DNA from: Kitasatospora sp. GAS204B
Lineage (GTDB): Bacteria > Actinomycetota > Actinomycetes > Streptomycetales > Streptomycetaceae
Reading direction: 5' to 3'
DNA length: 64,000 nt
Assembly (NCBI RefSeq): GCF_029892155.1
Contig: NZ_JARZAG010000013.1
Location: forward strand, 124,001 to 188,000
The stretch's first letter is position 1. Each line of letters begins with the position of its first letter. The notes under the pieces were generated by a model. It saw only the letters and a list, made by a program, of their open reading frames with translations. It did no database searches and was not told where the DNA came from. Positions 53,155 to 60,699 of this stretch are shown here, in pieces. Both the position numbers and the translations under genes were made by a program.

Positions 53155-55260
53155 ATGGAAGAGCCTCGTCGCCTCGGCGGCAGGTACGAGCTCGGCGGCG
53201 TCCTCGGACGCGGTGGCATGGCCGAGGTCTACCTCGCCCACGACACCCGGCTCGGCCGATCCGTAGCGGTGAAGACGCTCCGGGCCGACATGGCCCGGGA
53301 CCCGTCGTTCCAGGCCCGGTTCCGCCGTGAGGCCCAGTCGGCCGCCTCGCTGAACCACCCCGCGATCGTCGCCGTGTACGACACCGGCGAGGACTACATC
53401 GACGGCATCTCCATCCCGTACATCGTGATGGAGTACGTCGAGGGCTCCACGCTGCGCGAGCTGCTGCACTCCGGGCGCCGGCTGCTGCCGGAGCGCGCGC
53501 TGGAGATGACCATCGGCATCCTGCAGGCGCTGGAGTACTCGCACCGGGCCGGCATCGTGCACCGCGACATCAAGCCCGCCAACGTGATGCTGACCCGGCA
53601 GGGCAACGTCAAGGTGATGGACTTCGGCATCGCGCGCGCCATGGGCGACGCCGGCATGACGATGACCCAGACCTCGGCCGTGATCGGCACCGCGCAGTAC
53701 CTCTCGCCCGAGCAGGCCAAGGGCGAGACCGTGGACGCCCGCTCCGACCTCTACTCCACCGGCTGCCTGCTGTACGAGCTGCTCACCGTGCGTCCGCCGT
53801 TCATCGGCGACTCGCCGGTCGCGGTGGCGTACCAGCACGTGCGCGAGGAGGCCCAGCCGCCGTCCAGCTACGACCCCGAGGTGCGCCCCGAGGTCGACGC
53901 GATCGTGCTCAAGGCGCTCGCCAAGGACCGCGACTACCGGTACCAGAGCGCCGACGAGATGCGCGACGACATCGAGCGCTTCCTCGACGGCCTCCCGGTG
54001 GCCGCCGCCCAGCAGGCCGCCGCGTACGGCATGGGCGGCTACGGCTACGACCAGAACGGCTACCCGGTCGACCACGACCCGTACGGCCAGACCAACCTGC
54101 TGCCGCAGCAGGGCCACGGCGCCGCGCCGACCACCATGCTGCCCCCGGTCGGCCAGCAGGGCGGCCCCGGCTACGACGACGGCTACGGTGGCGACGACGG
54201 CTACGGCGAGGGCCCGCGCAGCCGCCGCCGGGACGACCAGCCGAAGAAGAGCAACACCTCCTGGATCATCCTCGCCGTCGCCGCGGTGCTGGTCCTGGTC
54301 GGCTCCTTCTTCGTCGCCTCCGCGATGTTCAAGGGCGGCGGGGGCAGCGGCGGATCGACCCAGATCACCGTGCCGACGCTCACCGGCAAGAGCATCGCCG
54401 ACGCCACCACCGCCGCGAAGGCCGCCAGCAGCAAGCTGACGGTCACTCAGGGCGACCCGATCCCCTGCAACAACGTCGCCAAGGACCTGGTCTGCCAGCA
54501 GAACCCGGCGGCCGGCGCGCAGATGGCCAACAACGGCCAGATCACCGTGCAGCTCTCCAGCGGCCCCGGCCAGAGCCCGGTCCCCACGGTCACCGGCCAG
54601 ACCGCGGACGCCGCCACCCAGGCACTGACCTCGGCCGGCTTCCAGGTCAGCACCCAGTACGCCAACGACGACACCACCCCGCAGAACTCGGTCGTCTCGC
54701 AGACCCCGACGGGCGGCAGCCAGGCGGCGCCCAACAGCCAGGTCACCATCGTCATCTCGCAGGGCCCGGGCAAGATCGCGATCACCAACGTGGTCGGCCA
54801 GCCCACCGCGGCGGCCGTCCAGGCACTGCAGCAGCAGGGCTTCACGTCGATCGACTCGACCTCGAAGACCGCGCCGTCCACCAACCCGAGCCAGGTGGTC
54901 GGCACGGTCGCCGTGCAGAACCCGCCGGCCAACACCAAGACGGCCAAGGGCGCCCAGATCACCCTGACGATCTACGCCGCGCCGACGCAGGTGCAGTTGC
55001 CCGACCTGACCAACATGAACGTCAAGGACGCCACCGCGGCACTCACCGCCAAGGGCTTCACCAAGTGGACCTTCTCCGGGCCGAGCGGCAACGACGCGAT
55101 CGTCACCAACACGAACCCGCCGCCGAACACCCTGGTGGACCCCAGTACCACCATCACGCTCACCACGACGGCGGCCACGCCAACCAAAGGGGGTCCCATC
55201 GGCGGGACCTTCGGCTCCCCGCCCTTCTCCAACCCCGGACAAGCACCCCAGGGCAACTAG
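53155..55260 (+). CDS. pknB: Ser/Thr kinase PknB with PASTA repeats
   Basis: A 701-residue receptor kinase. Kinase domain about 10-275: LGRGGMAEVYLAHD (glycine loop), K40, HRDIKPANV (catalytic D138), DFG (D156), GTAQYLSPEQAKGE. A juxtamembrane region (275-365, Gly/Tyr/Gln-rich) leads to one helix (WIILAVAAVLVLVGSFFVAS, about 370-390) and four PASTA domains (about 400-685) that bind peptidoglycan fragments and lipid II. ATG at 53155 after GGGAGAGGG. A 276-base gap separates it from pbpA. Its terminator carries DnaA-box sequences. Confidence 0.97.
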   Translation: MEEPRRLGGRYELGGVLGRGGMAEVYLAHDTRLGRSVAVKTLRADMARDPSFQARFRREAQSAASLNHPAIVAVYDTGEDYIDGISIPYIVMEYVEGSTLRELLHSGRRLLPERALEMTIGILQALEYSHRAGIVHRDIKPANVMLTRQGNVKVMDFGIARAMGDAGMTMTQTSAVIGTAQYLSPEQAKGETVDARSDLYSTGCLLYELLTVRPPFIGDSPVAVAYQHVREEAQPPSSYDPEVRPEVDAIVLKALAKDRDYRYQSADEMRDDIERFLDGLPVAAAQQAAAYGMGGYGYDQNGYPVDHDPYGQTNLLPQQGHGAAPTTMLPPVGQQGGPGYDDGYGGDDGYGEGPRSRRRDDQPKKSNTSWIILAVAAVLVLVGSFFVASAMFKGGGGSGGSTQITVPTLTGKSIADATTAAKAASSKLTVTQGDPIPCNNVAKDLVCQQNPAAGAQMANNGQITVQLSSGPGQSPVPTVTGQTADAATQALTSAGFQVSTQYANDDTTPQNSVVSQTPTGGSQAAPNSQVTIVISQGPGKIAITNVVGQPTAAAVQALQQQGFTSIDSTSKTAPSTNPSQVVGTVAVQNPPANTKTAKGAQITLTIYAAPTQVQLPDLTNMNVKDATAALTAKGFTKWTFSGPSGNDAIVTNTNPPPNTLVDPSTTITLTTTAATPTKGGPIGGTFGSPPFSNPGQAPQGN

Positions 55261-55276
55261 CCCCTGAACAGCTCTG

Positions 55277-55317
55277 AAGGGGCTGTGGACAACGATCCTC
55301 GTTGTCCACAGCCCCTT
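55277..55317. terminator. pknB terminator with DnaA-box arms
   Basis: A perfect 19-bp stem (55277-55295 and 55299-55317) with a 3-base loop lies 16 bases after the pknB stop, between convergent genes. Each arm contains the actinobacterial DnaA box TTGTCCACA (55284-55292 on the minus strand, 55302-55310 on the plus strand). Confidence 0.88.
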
Positions 55318-55350
55318 CGCCGTTGCTGCCCCTGCTGCCCCATGGCGACC

Positions 55351-56022
55351 TCACCGCCGCCGGCGTCGGCGCCCACCTCCTGGGGAGGAGCTGAGGGTAC
55401 AGAGCACGTCCATCCGCCCGCCCAGGGAGTGGACAACGCTCGACGTGTCGGCCAACCGCACCGTGAGCGCCGCCAGCAGCTCCTGGTCGCGCCGCACCTG
55501 GGCACTGAGCACGGCATGCCGGGCCTCGAGCGCCGCGATGCCCTGCTGGAGCTCGGTGACGCGCTGCTGGACGGCACGGGTGGCCTGGTCGACGATCTGA
55601 CCGATGGTCACACCGGACAGGTCGGCCGGCCGCTCCACCGCGTCGAGGAGATGGCGGCGCACCGCTCGGGCGACCTCGCTGTCGCGCAGCAGCATGGCGA
55701 CGTTGAGGACGGCGCGGCGGGGGAAGAGGCCGAGGCCGGTGCCGGGGACTTTTCTATGGGTCGTGTTGACCCATAGAAAACGCTGCAGGTCCGAACCCTT
55801 GAGCAGAACGAAACCGCTCTCGCTCAGCTCGTCACGGTGCCTCCTGACAAGGCTGCGGATGGCCTCGTCATCGACCTCGAAATAGTCGGCCACCATCCGG
55901 CGGGTTACATGTACCCCGTCCGGCAGGAGGACCAGCGCCTTCACCTTCTCCAGCGCATCCGTCCGCTCCGCCATGCTCGCGCGCAGGGTGCGCGACTCCA
56001 GCAGTACTGCGTCGTTGTTCAT
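55351..56022 (-). CDS. Phage antirepressor-like DNA-binding protein
   Basis: A 223-residue protein from the ATG at 56022 (MNNDAVLLESRTLRASMAER), ribosome site GAGGGGAG. GVHVTRRMVADYFEVDDEAI, RSLVRRHRDELSESG looks like a helix-turn-helix; LFPRRAVLNVAMLLRDSEVA, RAVRRHLLD resembles antirepressor (Bro-N/Rha-like) proteins. A coiled coil (about 160-205) and an RRRRRR tail end it. It lies between pknB and the sortases, which are neighbours in other streptomycetes, so it is probably an insertion. Its coding sequence contains a perfect AT-rich palindrome at 55750-55780. Family assignment is tentative. Confidence 0.72.
   Translation of the reverse strand: MNNDAVLLESRTLRASMAERTDALEKVKALVLLPDGVHVTRRMVADYFEVDDEAIRSLVRRHRDELSESGFVLLKGSDLQRFLWVNTTHRKVPGTGLGLFPRRAVLNVAMLLRDSEVARAVRRHLLDAVERPADLSGVTIGQIVDQATRAVQQRVTELQQGIAALEARHAVLSAQVRRDQELLAALTVRLADTSSVVHSLGGRMDVLCTLSSSPGGGRRRRRR
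55750..55780. repeat. Perfect 12-bp inverted repeat inside a coding region
   Basis: TTTTCTATGGGT (55750-55761) and ACCCATAGAAAA (55769-55780) are exact complements with a 7-base spacer. The sequence is unusually AT-rich for this genome and encodes FLWVNTTHRKV in the antirepressor-like gene. Confidence 0.9.
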
Positions 56023-56145
56023 CGGGTGACTCCCCTCAGGCGTGAGTGCCACCAGGACCAACGCCTCGCACACCCGCCTGTCACTCCACCGGCGGCGGCG
56101 CCCGGGGTCACTCCCCCGGCGTGTTCAGATCCTGCGCGCGCTGCC

Positions 56146-56174
56146 CCACTGACGTGCTTCGAGCAAGTCAGTGG
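56146..56174 (-). terminator. Terminator downstream of the sortase gene
   Basis: CCACTGAC (56146-56153) pairs with GTCAGTGG (56167-56174), with an inner TGCT-TCG-AGCA hairpin. It lies just after the sortase stop at 56179 in minus-strand reading direction. Confidence 0.75.
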
Positions 56175-56178
56175 CCAT

Positions 56179-56925
56179 TCACCCCCGCAACTCCACCGGT
56201 GGCGTCCGCTGCGCGTCCACCTGGTCCACCCGCACCAGGCTCCCCCACACGGCCATCCGGTAGCGCGAGGTGTACACCGGCGTGCAGGTGGTCAGCGTGA
56301 TGTAGCGCCCGGGCTTCGTGTAGCCGGACTCCTGCGGCACCGGGGCGATGATGCCGGTGTCGTACTTGGTGGTCTCCGACAGCGTGGCGTCCACCCGGTA
56401 GACGTACCAGCGGTCGCGGGTCTCGACCACGATCGGGTCGTCCTTGCCCACCGCGTCCAGGTCGTGGAACTTGGCGCCGTGGCCGTCCCGGTGCGCCGCC
56501 ACCGCGAAGTTGCCGACCGGGTCCCAGGGCATGGCCGCGCGGAAGGGCTCCTGGTAGACGCCCGCCACGCCCTGGTTGAGGACCTCGGGGCCGGTGCCCA
56601 TCTTGATCAGCACCGCGAAGTCCTTGCCCATCGCCGGGACGTGCAGGAACCCGATGCCGTCGTCGCCCGCCCGGAACGGCACGACGGGGCCGACGGGAGC
56701 GGTCCAGGTCTGCCGGAGCCGGTCGCCCGCGCGGTCGGCCTGACGGTCCGCCAGCAGGTTGGTCCACCAGAGCGAGTAGCCGACGAAGAGCGCCAGCACC
56801 AGGCCGGCCGTGATCAGCAGTTCGCCGAACACCCCGAGCGCCAGCGCGCCCCGGGTGCGGGGGCGGCGCTGCGGGGTGCCGGCGCCCGAGGGGCTCACGG
56901 TCGACTGCTGCCACTGGTCCGTCAC
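56179..56925 (-). CDS. Class E sortase (second)
   Basis: A 248-residue membrane transpeptidase that joins LAXTG proteins to peptidoglycan. N-terminal helix LGVFGELLITAGLVLALFVG, then the sortase barrel: FLHVPAMGKDFAVLIKMGTG, NFAVAAHRDGHGAKFHDLDA (catalytic histidine), ITLTTCTPVYTSRYRMAVWG (catalytic cysteine and arginine). GTG start. It is the second of a tandem pair, 49 bases after the larger sortase, as srtE1/srtE2 of S. coelicolor that anchor long chaplins. Confidence 0.95.
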   Translation of the reverse strand: MTDQWQQSTVSPSGAGTPQRRPRTRGALALGVFGELLITAGLVLALFVGYSLWWTNLLADRQADRAGDRLRQTWTAPVGPVVPFRAGDDGIGFLHVPAMGKDFAVLIKMGTGPEVLNQGVAGVYQEPFRAAMPWDPVGNFAVAAHRDGHGAKFHDLDAVGKDDPIVVETRDRWYVYRVDATLSETTKYDTGIIAPVPQESGYTKPGRYITLTTCTPVYTSRYRMAVWGSLVRVDQVDAQRTPPVELRG

Positions 56926-56974
56926 ACCGGCTCCGCTCGTCCACCTGGATGGGGCGGCGCCGGCGTGACGGCGG

Positions 56975-58138
56975 CTAACCGTTCGTCAGCGCCGGGGGCT
57001 GCCCCTGGCTGCGCGGCCGCTCGTCCACCATCTTGCCGAAGACGATGAGCCTTCCCACGGCACTGTACTCGGGGGTACAGGTGGTCATCGTGATGTAGCG
57101 GCCCGCCTGGCTGAACGGGGAGCCGTTGGGGATCGGGTTCAGCACCGCGACGTTGTGCGGCGAGGTCTGCGGGATGCCGCCTTCCACCTCGTAGGTGTAG
57201 TAGGTGGTCTGGGTCTCGACCACGATCTTGTCGCCGGGGTGGAGTTCGGCGAGCCGGTTGAACGGCTGGCCGTGCGTGGTGCGGTGACCGGCGACGGCGA
57301 AGTTGCCGTTCGCGTCGGAGGGCATCGCGGTCCCGGTGTAGTGGCCGACCAGGCCGTGGTCGAGCACCGTCGTGGTGTCAGTGCCCTCGGCGACCGGGTC
57401 GGTGAGGCCGATCTTGGGGATGTGGATGATCGCGAAACCCTTGCCGGGCGCGAAGGTCGGCACGGGCGCGGCGGATTGGCCGGGGGCCGGGGTCGGGGCG
57501 ACGGTGGGGTTGTTCCACTGCTGCTCGAGCTGACTGCGGGTGCTGTTCGCGGCGGCGTCCGCCTGCACGTTGGTCCACCACAGCTGGTAGGCGACGAAGA
57601 GCAGCATCACCAGGCCGAAGGTGATGCACAGTTCACCGACCGCGCGGGCGGCGAGCACCCGCTTCGGCTCCTTGGGACGCACCACGGCGCTGCGGCGGCC
57701 CGCGGCCCGGCGCCGACCGGTGCCGGAGCGCATCGAGACCTTGCCCTGCGCACGGCGGGCGGCGGGCACCGGCGGAGCCCCGGCGGCGCCGTCCGGGCTG
57801 ACGGATATCGTGCGCAGCTGCAGCGTCTGATCGGCCAGCCAGGGGTAGGCGGGCTGGTCATCGGGCTGCGCGGGGTCGTAGACGCTCCAGCCGTCCGGCT
57901 CGGGCCCGCCAGGGTAGGGGGCGGCGCCCGGCCCGTTCGCGGCCGTCCCGTACCCGGCTCCGCCGTATTCCGGCGTCCCGGGCGCGGGCGTCCCGTGCCT
58001 GGGCGTGTCGTACCCAGGCGTGTTGTACCCAGGCGTGTCGTACCCGGGCGTGTCGTAGCCGGCCGGCTGGTACCCGCCCGCCCCCTGCCCGTAGCCCGGG
58101 TAGGCGTCCCGGCGTCCCTCCGGACGCACCGCCGTCAC
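56975..58138 (-). CDS. Class E sortase (first, with long repeat-bearing N-terminus)
   Basis: A 387-residue sortase. The N-terminal 150 residues are cytosolic and low-complexity, with GYDTP repeats from four 15-bp tandem units (58005-58064) and a basic RRAAGRRSAV patch. One helix (VGELCITFGLVMLLFVAYQL) precedes the sortase domain: NFAVAGHRTTHGQPFNRLAE (histidine), ITMTTCTPEYSAVGRLIVFG (cysteine, arginine). GTG start lies 4 bases after the pabA stop, so it is co-transcribed. Substrates would carry LAXTG signals, for example the protein at 6.1 kb. Confidence 0.95.
   Translation of the reverse strand: MTAVRPEGRRDAYPGYGQGAGGYQPAGYDTPGYDTPGYNTPGYDTPRHGTPAPGTPEYGGAGYGTAANGPGAAPYPGGPEPDGWSVYDPAQPDDQPAYPWLADQTLQLRTISVSPDGAAGAPPVPAARRAQGKVSMRSGTGRRRAAGRRSAVVRPKEPKRVLAARAVGELCITFGLVMLLFVAYQLWWTNVQADAAANSTRSQLEQQWNNPTVAPTPAPGQSAAPVPTFAPGKGFAIIHIPKIGLTDPVAEGTDTTTVLDHGLVGHYTGTAMPSDANGNFAVAGHRTTHGQPFNRLAELHPGDKIVVETQTTYYTYEVEGGIPQTSPHNVAVLNPIPNGSPFSQAGRYITMTTCTPEYSAVGRLIVFGKMVDERPRSQGQPPALTNG
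58005..58064 (-). repeat. Four 15-bp tandem units in the sortase gene
   Basis: GTGTCGTACCCAGGC-type units repeat at 58005-58019, 58020-58034, 58035-58049 and 58050-58064, encoding GYDTP/GYNTP pentapeptides in the cytosolic tail. Being in multiples of three, copy-number change would leave the frame intact. Confidence 0.88.
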
Positions 58139-58142
58139 GGTC

Positions 58143-58805
58143 TCAGCCCCGGCCGATCACCGGAGCGAGGCCCGCCGAGCGGCCGACCGCCTCCGGGTCG
58201 CCGCACTCGGCCAGCCAGTTGGCCAGCATCCGGTGCCCTCCCTCGGTGAGCACCGATTCCGGGTGGAACTGCACGCCCTCGACGGGCAGTTCCCGGTGCC
58301 GCAGACCCATGATGACACCGCTGTGGGTCCGCGCGGTGACCACCAGCTCGGCCGGCACCGTGGCGGGCTCCACGGCCAGCGAGTGGTAGCGGGTGGCGGT
58401 CATCGGCGAGGGCAGTCCGGCGAAGACCCCGCCGTCCTCGTGCTCGACCAGGGAGGTCTTGCCGTGCAGCAGTTCGGGCGCCCGGTCGACCACCGCGCCG
58501 TAGGCCACCGCGATCGACTGCAGGCCCAGGCAGACGCCGAACAGCGGCAGTCCGGTCGCGGCGCAGTGCCGCACCATCTCGATGCACACCCCGGCCTCCT
58601 CGGGTGCGCCCGGCCCCGGGGAGAGCAGGACGCCGTCGTAACCGGCCGCTCCGGCACGCCTGACGGCCCGATCCACCGTCAGCTCGTCGTTGCGGACCAC
58701 CTCGCAGGTCGCGCCCAGCTGGTAGAGGTACTGGACCAGGTTGAAGACGAAGCTGTCGTAGTTGTCCACCACGAGGATCCGCGGGGCGGTGTCGGGCGAG
58801 GCCAT
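58143..58805 (-). CDS. pabA: Aminodeoxychorismate/anthranilate synthase glutaminase subunit
   Basis: A 220-residue class I glutamine amidotransferase. ILVVDNYDSFVFNLVQYLYQ at the start, LLSPGPGAPEEAG (oxyanion), nucleophile C92 in LFGVCLGLQS, and H181/E183 in QFHPES complete the triad. It supplies ammonia to a PabB/TrpE partner for folate or tryptophan precursors; the partner is not nearby. The same position in streptomycete genomes is held by a pabA/trpG-like gene. It leads into the sortase pair. Confidence 0.93.
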   Translation of the reverse strand: MASPDTAPRILVVDNYDSFVFNLVQYLYQLGATCEVVRNDELTVDRAVRRAGAAGYDGVLLSPGPGAPEEAGVCIEMVRHCAATGLPLFGVCLGLQSIAVAYGAVVDRAPELLHGKTSLVEHEDGGVFAGLPSPMTATRYHSLAVEPATVPAELVVTARTHSGVIMGLRHRELPVEGVQFHPESVLTEGGHRMLANWLAECGDPEAVGRSAGLAPVIGRG

Positions 58806-58890
58806 GCGTGCTGTCTCCGGGTTCGTGCGGATCGGGCGATCGGGCGGATCGGGCGAGACGAGGGGCGCGGTGACGGCGGTGACGCGGCCG

Positions 58891-59061
58891 TCAGCCGGAC
58901 CCGCCGTTGTTCACCGTGACGTCGCCGAAGGGGAGCAGCGGTTCCGCCCAGGGGAAGACGTACTGGAAAAGGATGTAGACCGCCCCGAGGATCAGCAGGA
59001 TCGAGAGGAAGGCCCGCACCAGGGTGTTCCCCGGCAGGTGCCGCCAGATCCAGCCGTACAT
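58891..59061 (-). CDS. Small single-helix membrane protein
   Basis: A 56-residue protein from the ATG at 59061 (MYGWIWRHLPGNTLVRAFLS), one membrane helix ILLILGAVYILFQYVFPWAE and a short polar tail VTVNNGGSG. A small membrane protein is conserved at this place between DUF881 and pabA in streptomycetes. GGGAGCACC precedes the start. Function unknown; context suggests division or wall growth. Confidence 0.85.
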   Translation of the reverse strand: MYGWIWRHLPGNTLVRAFLSILLILGAVYILFQYVFPWAEPLLPFGDVTVNNGGSG

Positions 59062-59128
59062 GGTGCTCCCTAGGTGATGGGCAGTGGGAAACAGAGTAGA
59101 CCTCGAAGCTGTGCGCCACGGTGGCCGT

Positions 59129-59164
59129 GGCCGATCTGCTGGCCGATCTACTGGCCGATCTACT
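59129..59164. repeat. Three 12-bp tandem units across a stop codon
   Basis: GGCCGATCTGCT, GGCCGATCTACT, GGCCGATCTACT occupy 59129-59164 and span the DUF881 stop (59160-59162) into the gap before the small membrane gene. Confidence 0.8.
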
Positions 59165-59942
59165 GAGCGGTCGCGGCGTGCAGATCGGTGCTGCCGGTGT
59201 AGCCGGGCAGGCTCAGCTCGCTGCTCTCCTGCACCTTCCACCCGAGCCCGTAGGCGGTCACGTACTGCAGGTAGTTGCGGATCGAGGGGTCCGCGTCGAC
59301 GGCGGCCCGCAGGTCGGCGGTCCGGCCGACCGCCCTGATCACGTACGGCGGCGAGTAGACCCGCCCCTGCAGCAGCAGGGTGTTGCCGACGCAGCGCACC
59401 GCGCTGGTGGCGATCAGCCGCTGGTCCATCACCTGCACGCCGCTCGCGCCGCCCCGCCACAGCGCGTTGACCACGGCCTGGATGTCCTGCTGGTGGATCA
59501 CCAGGTCGTTGACCCCGGGCTCGGGCACGCCGGGGATCCGGGCGGTGGCATCGGGCGGCGCGTCGTTGAGGGTGACCGTCAGGCCCGGGCCCTGCAAAGG
59601 GTCCAGGCCCACCTGCTGCTGCAGGGCGGAGAGCCGGTCGCTGTCGGCGGGGCTGCGGCCCTGCTGGCCGGCCAGCTGGTCGGCGCGCTGCTGCTGGGCG
59701 GAGAGTTCGGACTGGGTCTGCCGGTTCTGGTCGCTGCGCTGCTGTATCACGTCGCTGAGCCGCAGCAGCGAGTTGTCGGTGCGCAGGTCGATGCCGTGCG
59801 CCGCGTGCGCGCTGACGTAGAAGAGCACTCCGGCGAGCGCGAAGACGCCGCAGGTCAGGACACGGCCGACAATTCGGGGCGAGCCGACACGGTCGGAAGC
59901 CGGGTCCAGGGGAGGATCACCGGAAATCGAGGAATTCGGCAC
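59160..59942 (-). CDS. DUF881 family membrane protein
   Basis: A 260-residue protein with one N-terminal helix (GRVLTCGVFALAGVLFYVSA), an external coiled coil (about 75-125: LLRLSDVIQQRSDQNRQTQS) and a DUF881/YlxW-like domain: GPGLTVTLNDAPPDATAR, NDLVIHQQDIQAVVNALWRG, GVQVMDQRLIATSAVRCVGN. DUF881 genes sit beside crgA and division genes in actinobacteria. It diverges from crgA. A role at the divisome or wall is inferred. Confidence 0.92.
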   Translation of the reverse strand: MPNSSISGDPPLDPASDRVGSPRIVGRVLTCGVFALAGVLFYVSAHAAHGIDLRTDNSLLRLSDVIQQRSDQNRQTQSELSAQQQRADQLAGQQGRSPADSDRLSALQQQVGLDPLQGPGLTVTLNDAPPDATARIPGVPEPGVNDLVIHQQDIQAVVNALWRGGASGVQVMDQRLIATSAVRCVGNTLLLQGRVYSPPYVIRAVGRTADLRAAVDADPSIRNYLQYVTAYGLGWKVQESSELSLPGYTGSTDLHAATAQ

Positions 59943-60095
59943 CGTACCCTTATCTCCTTCCGACCCGGCGAGCCACTACGCTAACGGACGCCGGTGGCAT
60001 GTGCGGAGCTCAACCCGTACGGACCCGGTCCCCACAGCCGCCCCGCCCCGCTGCACCCTGCGCGGTCTCACAGCGCATCGACAGGAGAGCCCCTC

Positions 60096-60347
60096 GTGCC
60101 GAAGTCTCGACTCCGCAAGAAGTCCGACTACACCCCGCCGGTCACCGCGACCGCAGTCAAGCTGAGCGCCGGGCGCAACTGGGTGGCCCCGGTGATGCTC
60201 GCGCTCTTCCTGGTGGGTCTGGTCTGGATCGTCACCTACTACGTGACCAGCGGCAGCTATCCGGTGCAAGCCTGGGGCAACTGGAACATCCTGGTCGGCT
60301 TCGGCTTCATCGCCGCCGGCTTCGGTGTCTCCACGCAGTGGAAGTAG
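60096..60347 (+). CDS. crgA: Cell division protein CrgA
   Basis: An 83-residue protein with two membrane helices (VAPVMLALFLVGLVWIVTYY and GNWNILVGFGFIAAGFGVST). MPKSRLRKKSDYTPP at the start is the CrgA signature. GTG at 60096 follows ACAGGAGAG. In Streptomyces CrgA coordinates septation with aerial growth and interacts with FtsZ-ring proteins. A terminator follows at 60376-60404. Confidence 0.97.
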   Translation: MPKSRLRKKSDYTPPVTATAVKLSAGRNWVAPVMLALFLVGLVWIVTYYVTSGSYPVQAWGNWNILVGFGFIAAGFGVSTQWK

Positions 60348-60375
60348 TCACCACCCGCTGACCGCCTTCTCGAAA

Positions 60376-60404
60376 GCCGCCCCGCCGCACGCAGGTGGGG
60401 CGGC
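60376..60404 (+). terminator. crgA terminator
   Basis: GCCGCCCC (60376-60383) pairs with GGGGCGGC (60397-60404), followed by CCTTCG, 29 bases after the crgA stop. Confidence 0.7.
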
Positions 60405-60449
60405 CCTTCGTGCTGTCCGCGACCGCCCGGCGCTTTTCGCACCAACCGC

Positions 60450-60651
60450 TTATCCACACGGTTATCCACAGTGGGGAAAAGTTGACCCGTCCTGTGGATA
60501 ACTCTGCGACACTGCGCCGAGCATTCCTCACCCAGGGCCTGGCGAACCTCCCGCGGGTCCAGAAAACCTCGCAGCGGGACACGCGTAGACCGGGGGACGG
60601 AGCGACTGCCGGCAGACAGCCTGTGCGCAACCCGCTGCTCACTGTGGACAA
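60450..60651. promoter_or_regulatory. DnaA-box-like cluster
   Basis: TTATCCACA occurs at 60450-60458 and 60462-60470 (plus strand) and at 60493-60501 (minus strand); TTGTCCACA, the Streptomyces consensus, occurs at 60643-60651 (minus strand). Four perfect boxes of either bacterial consensus in about 200 bases is well above chance in GC-rich DNA. The first two are 12 bases apart start to start. It may bind DnaA for titration or regulation. Confidence 0.7.
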
Positions 60652-60699
60652 CCGAACACCCGACCGCCCTACGCACAGGTGCGCGAAAGCGGCGCGCGA

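Larger units (their letters stand above)
60348..60699. other. Gap between crgA and rhomboid with terminator and DnaA-like boxes
   Basis: The 352-base gap holds a crgA terminator and, from 60450 to 60651, four DnaA-box-like nonamers in an AT-richer stretch. No coding frame is supported. Confidence 0.7.

Noticed and set aside
53116..55242. 708-codon minus-strand frame opposite pknB.
   Set aside because: Shadow frame; pknB motifs on the plus strand are complete.
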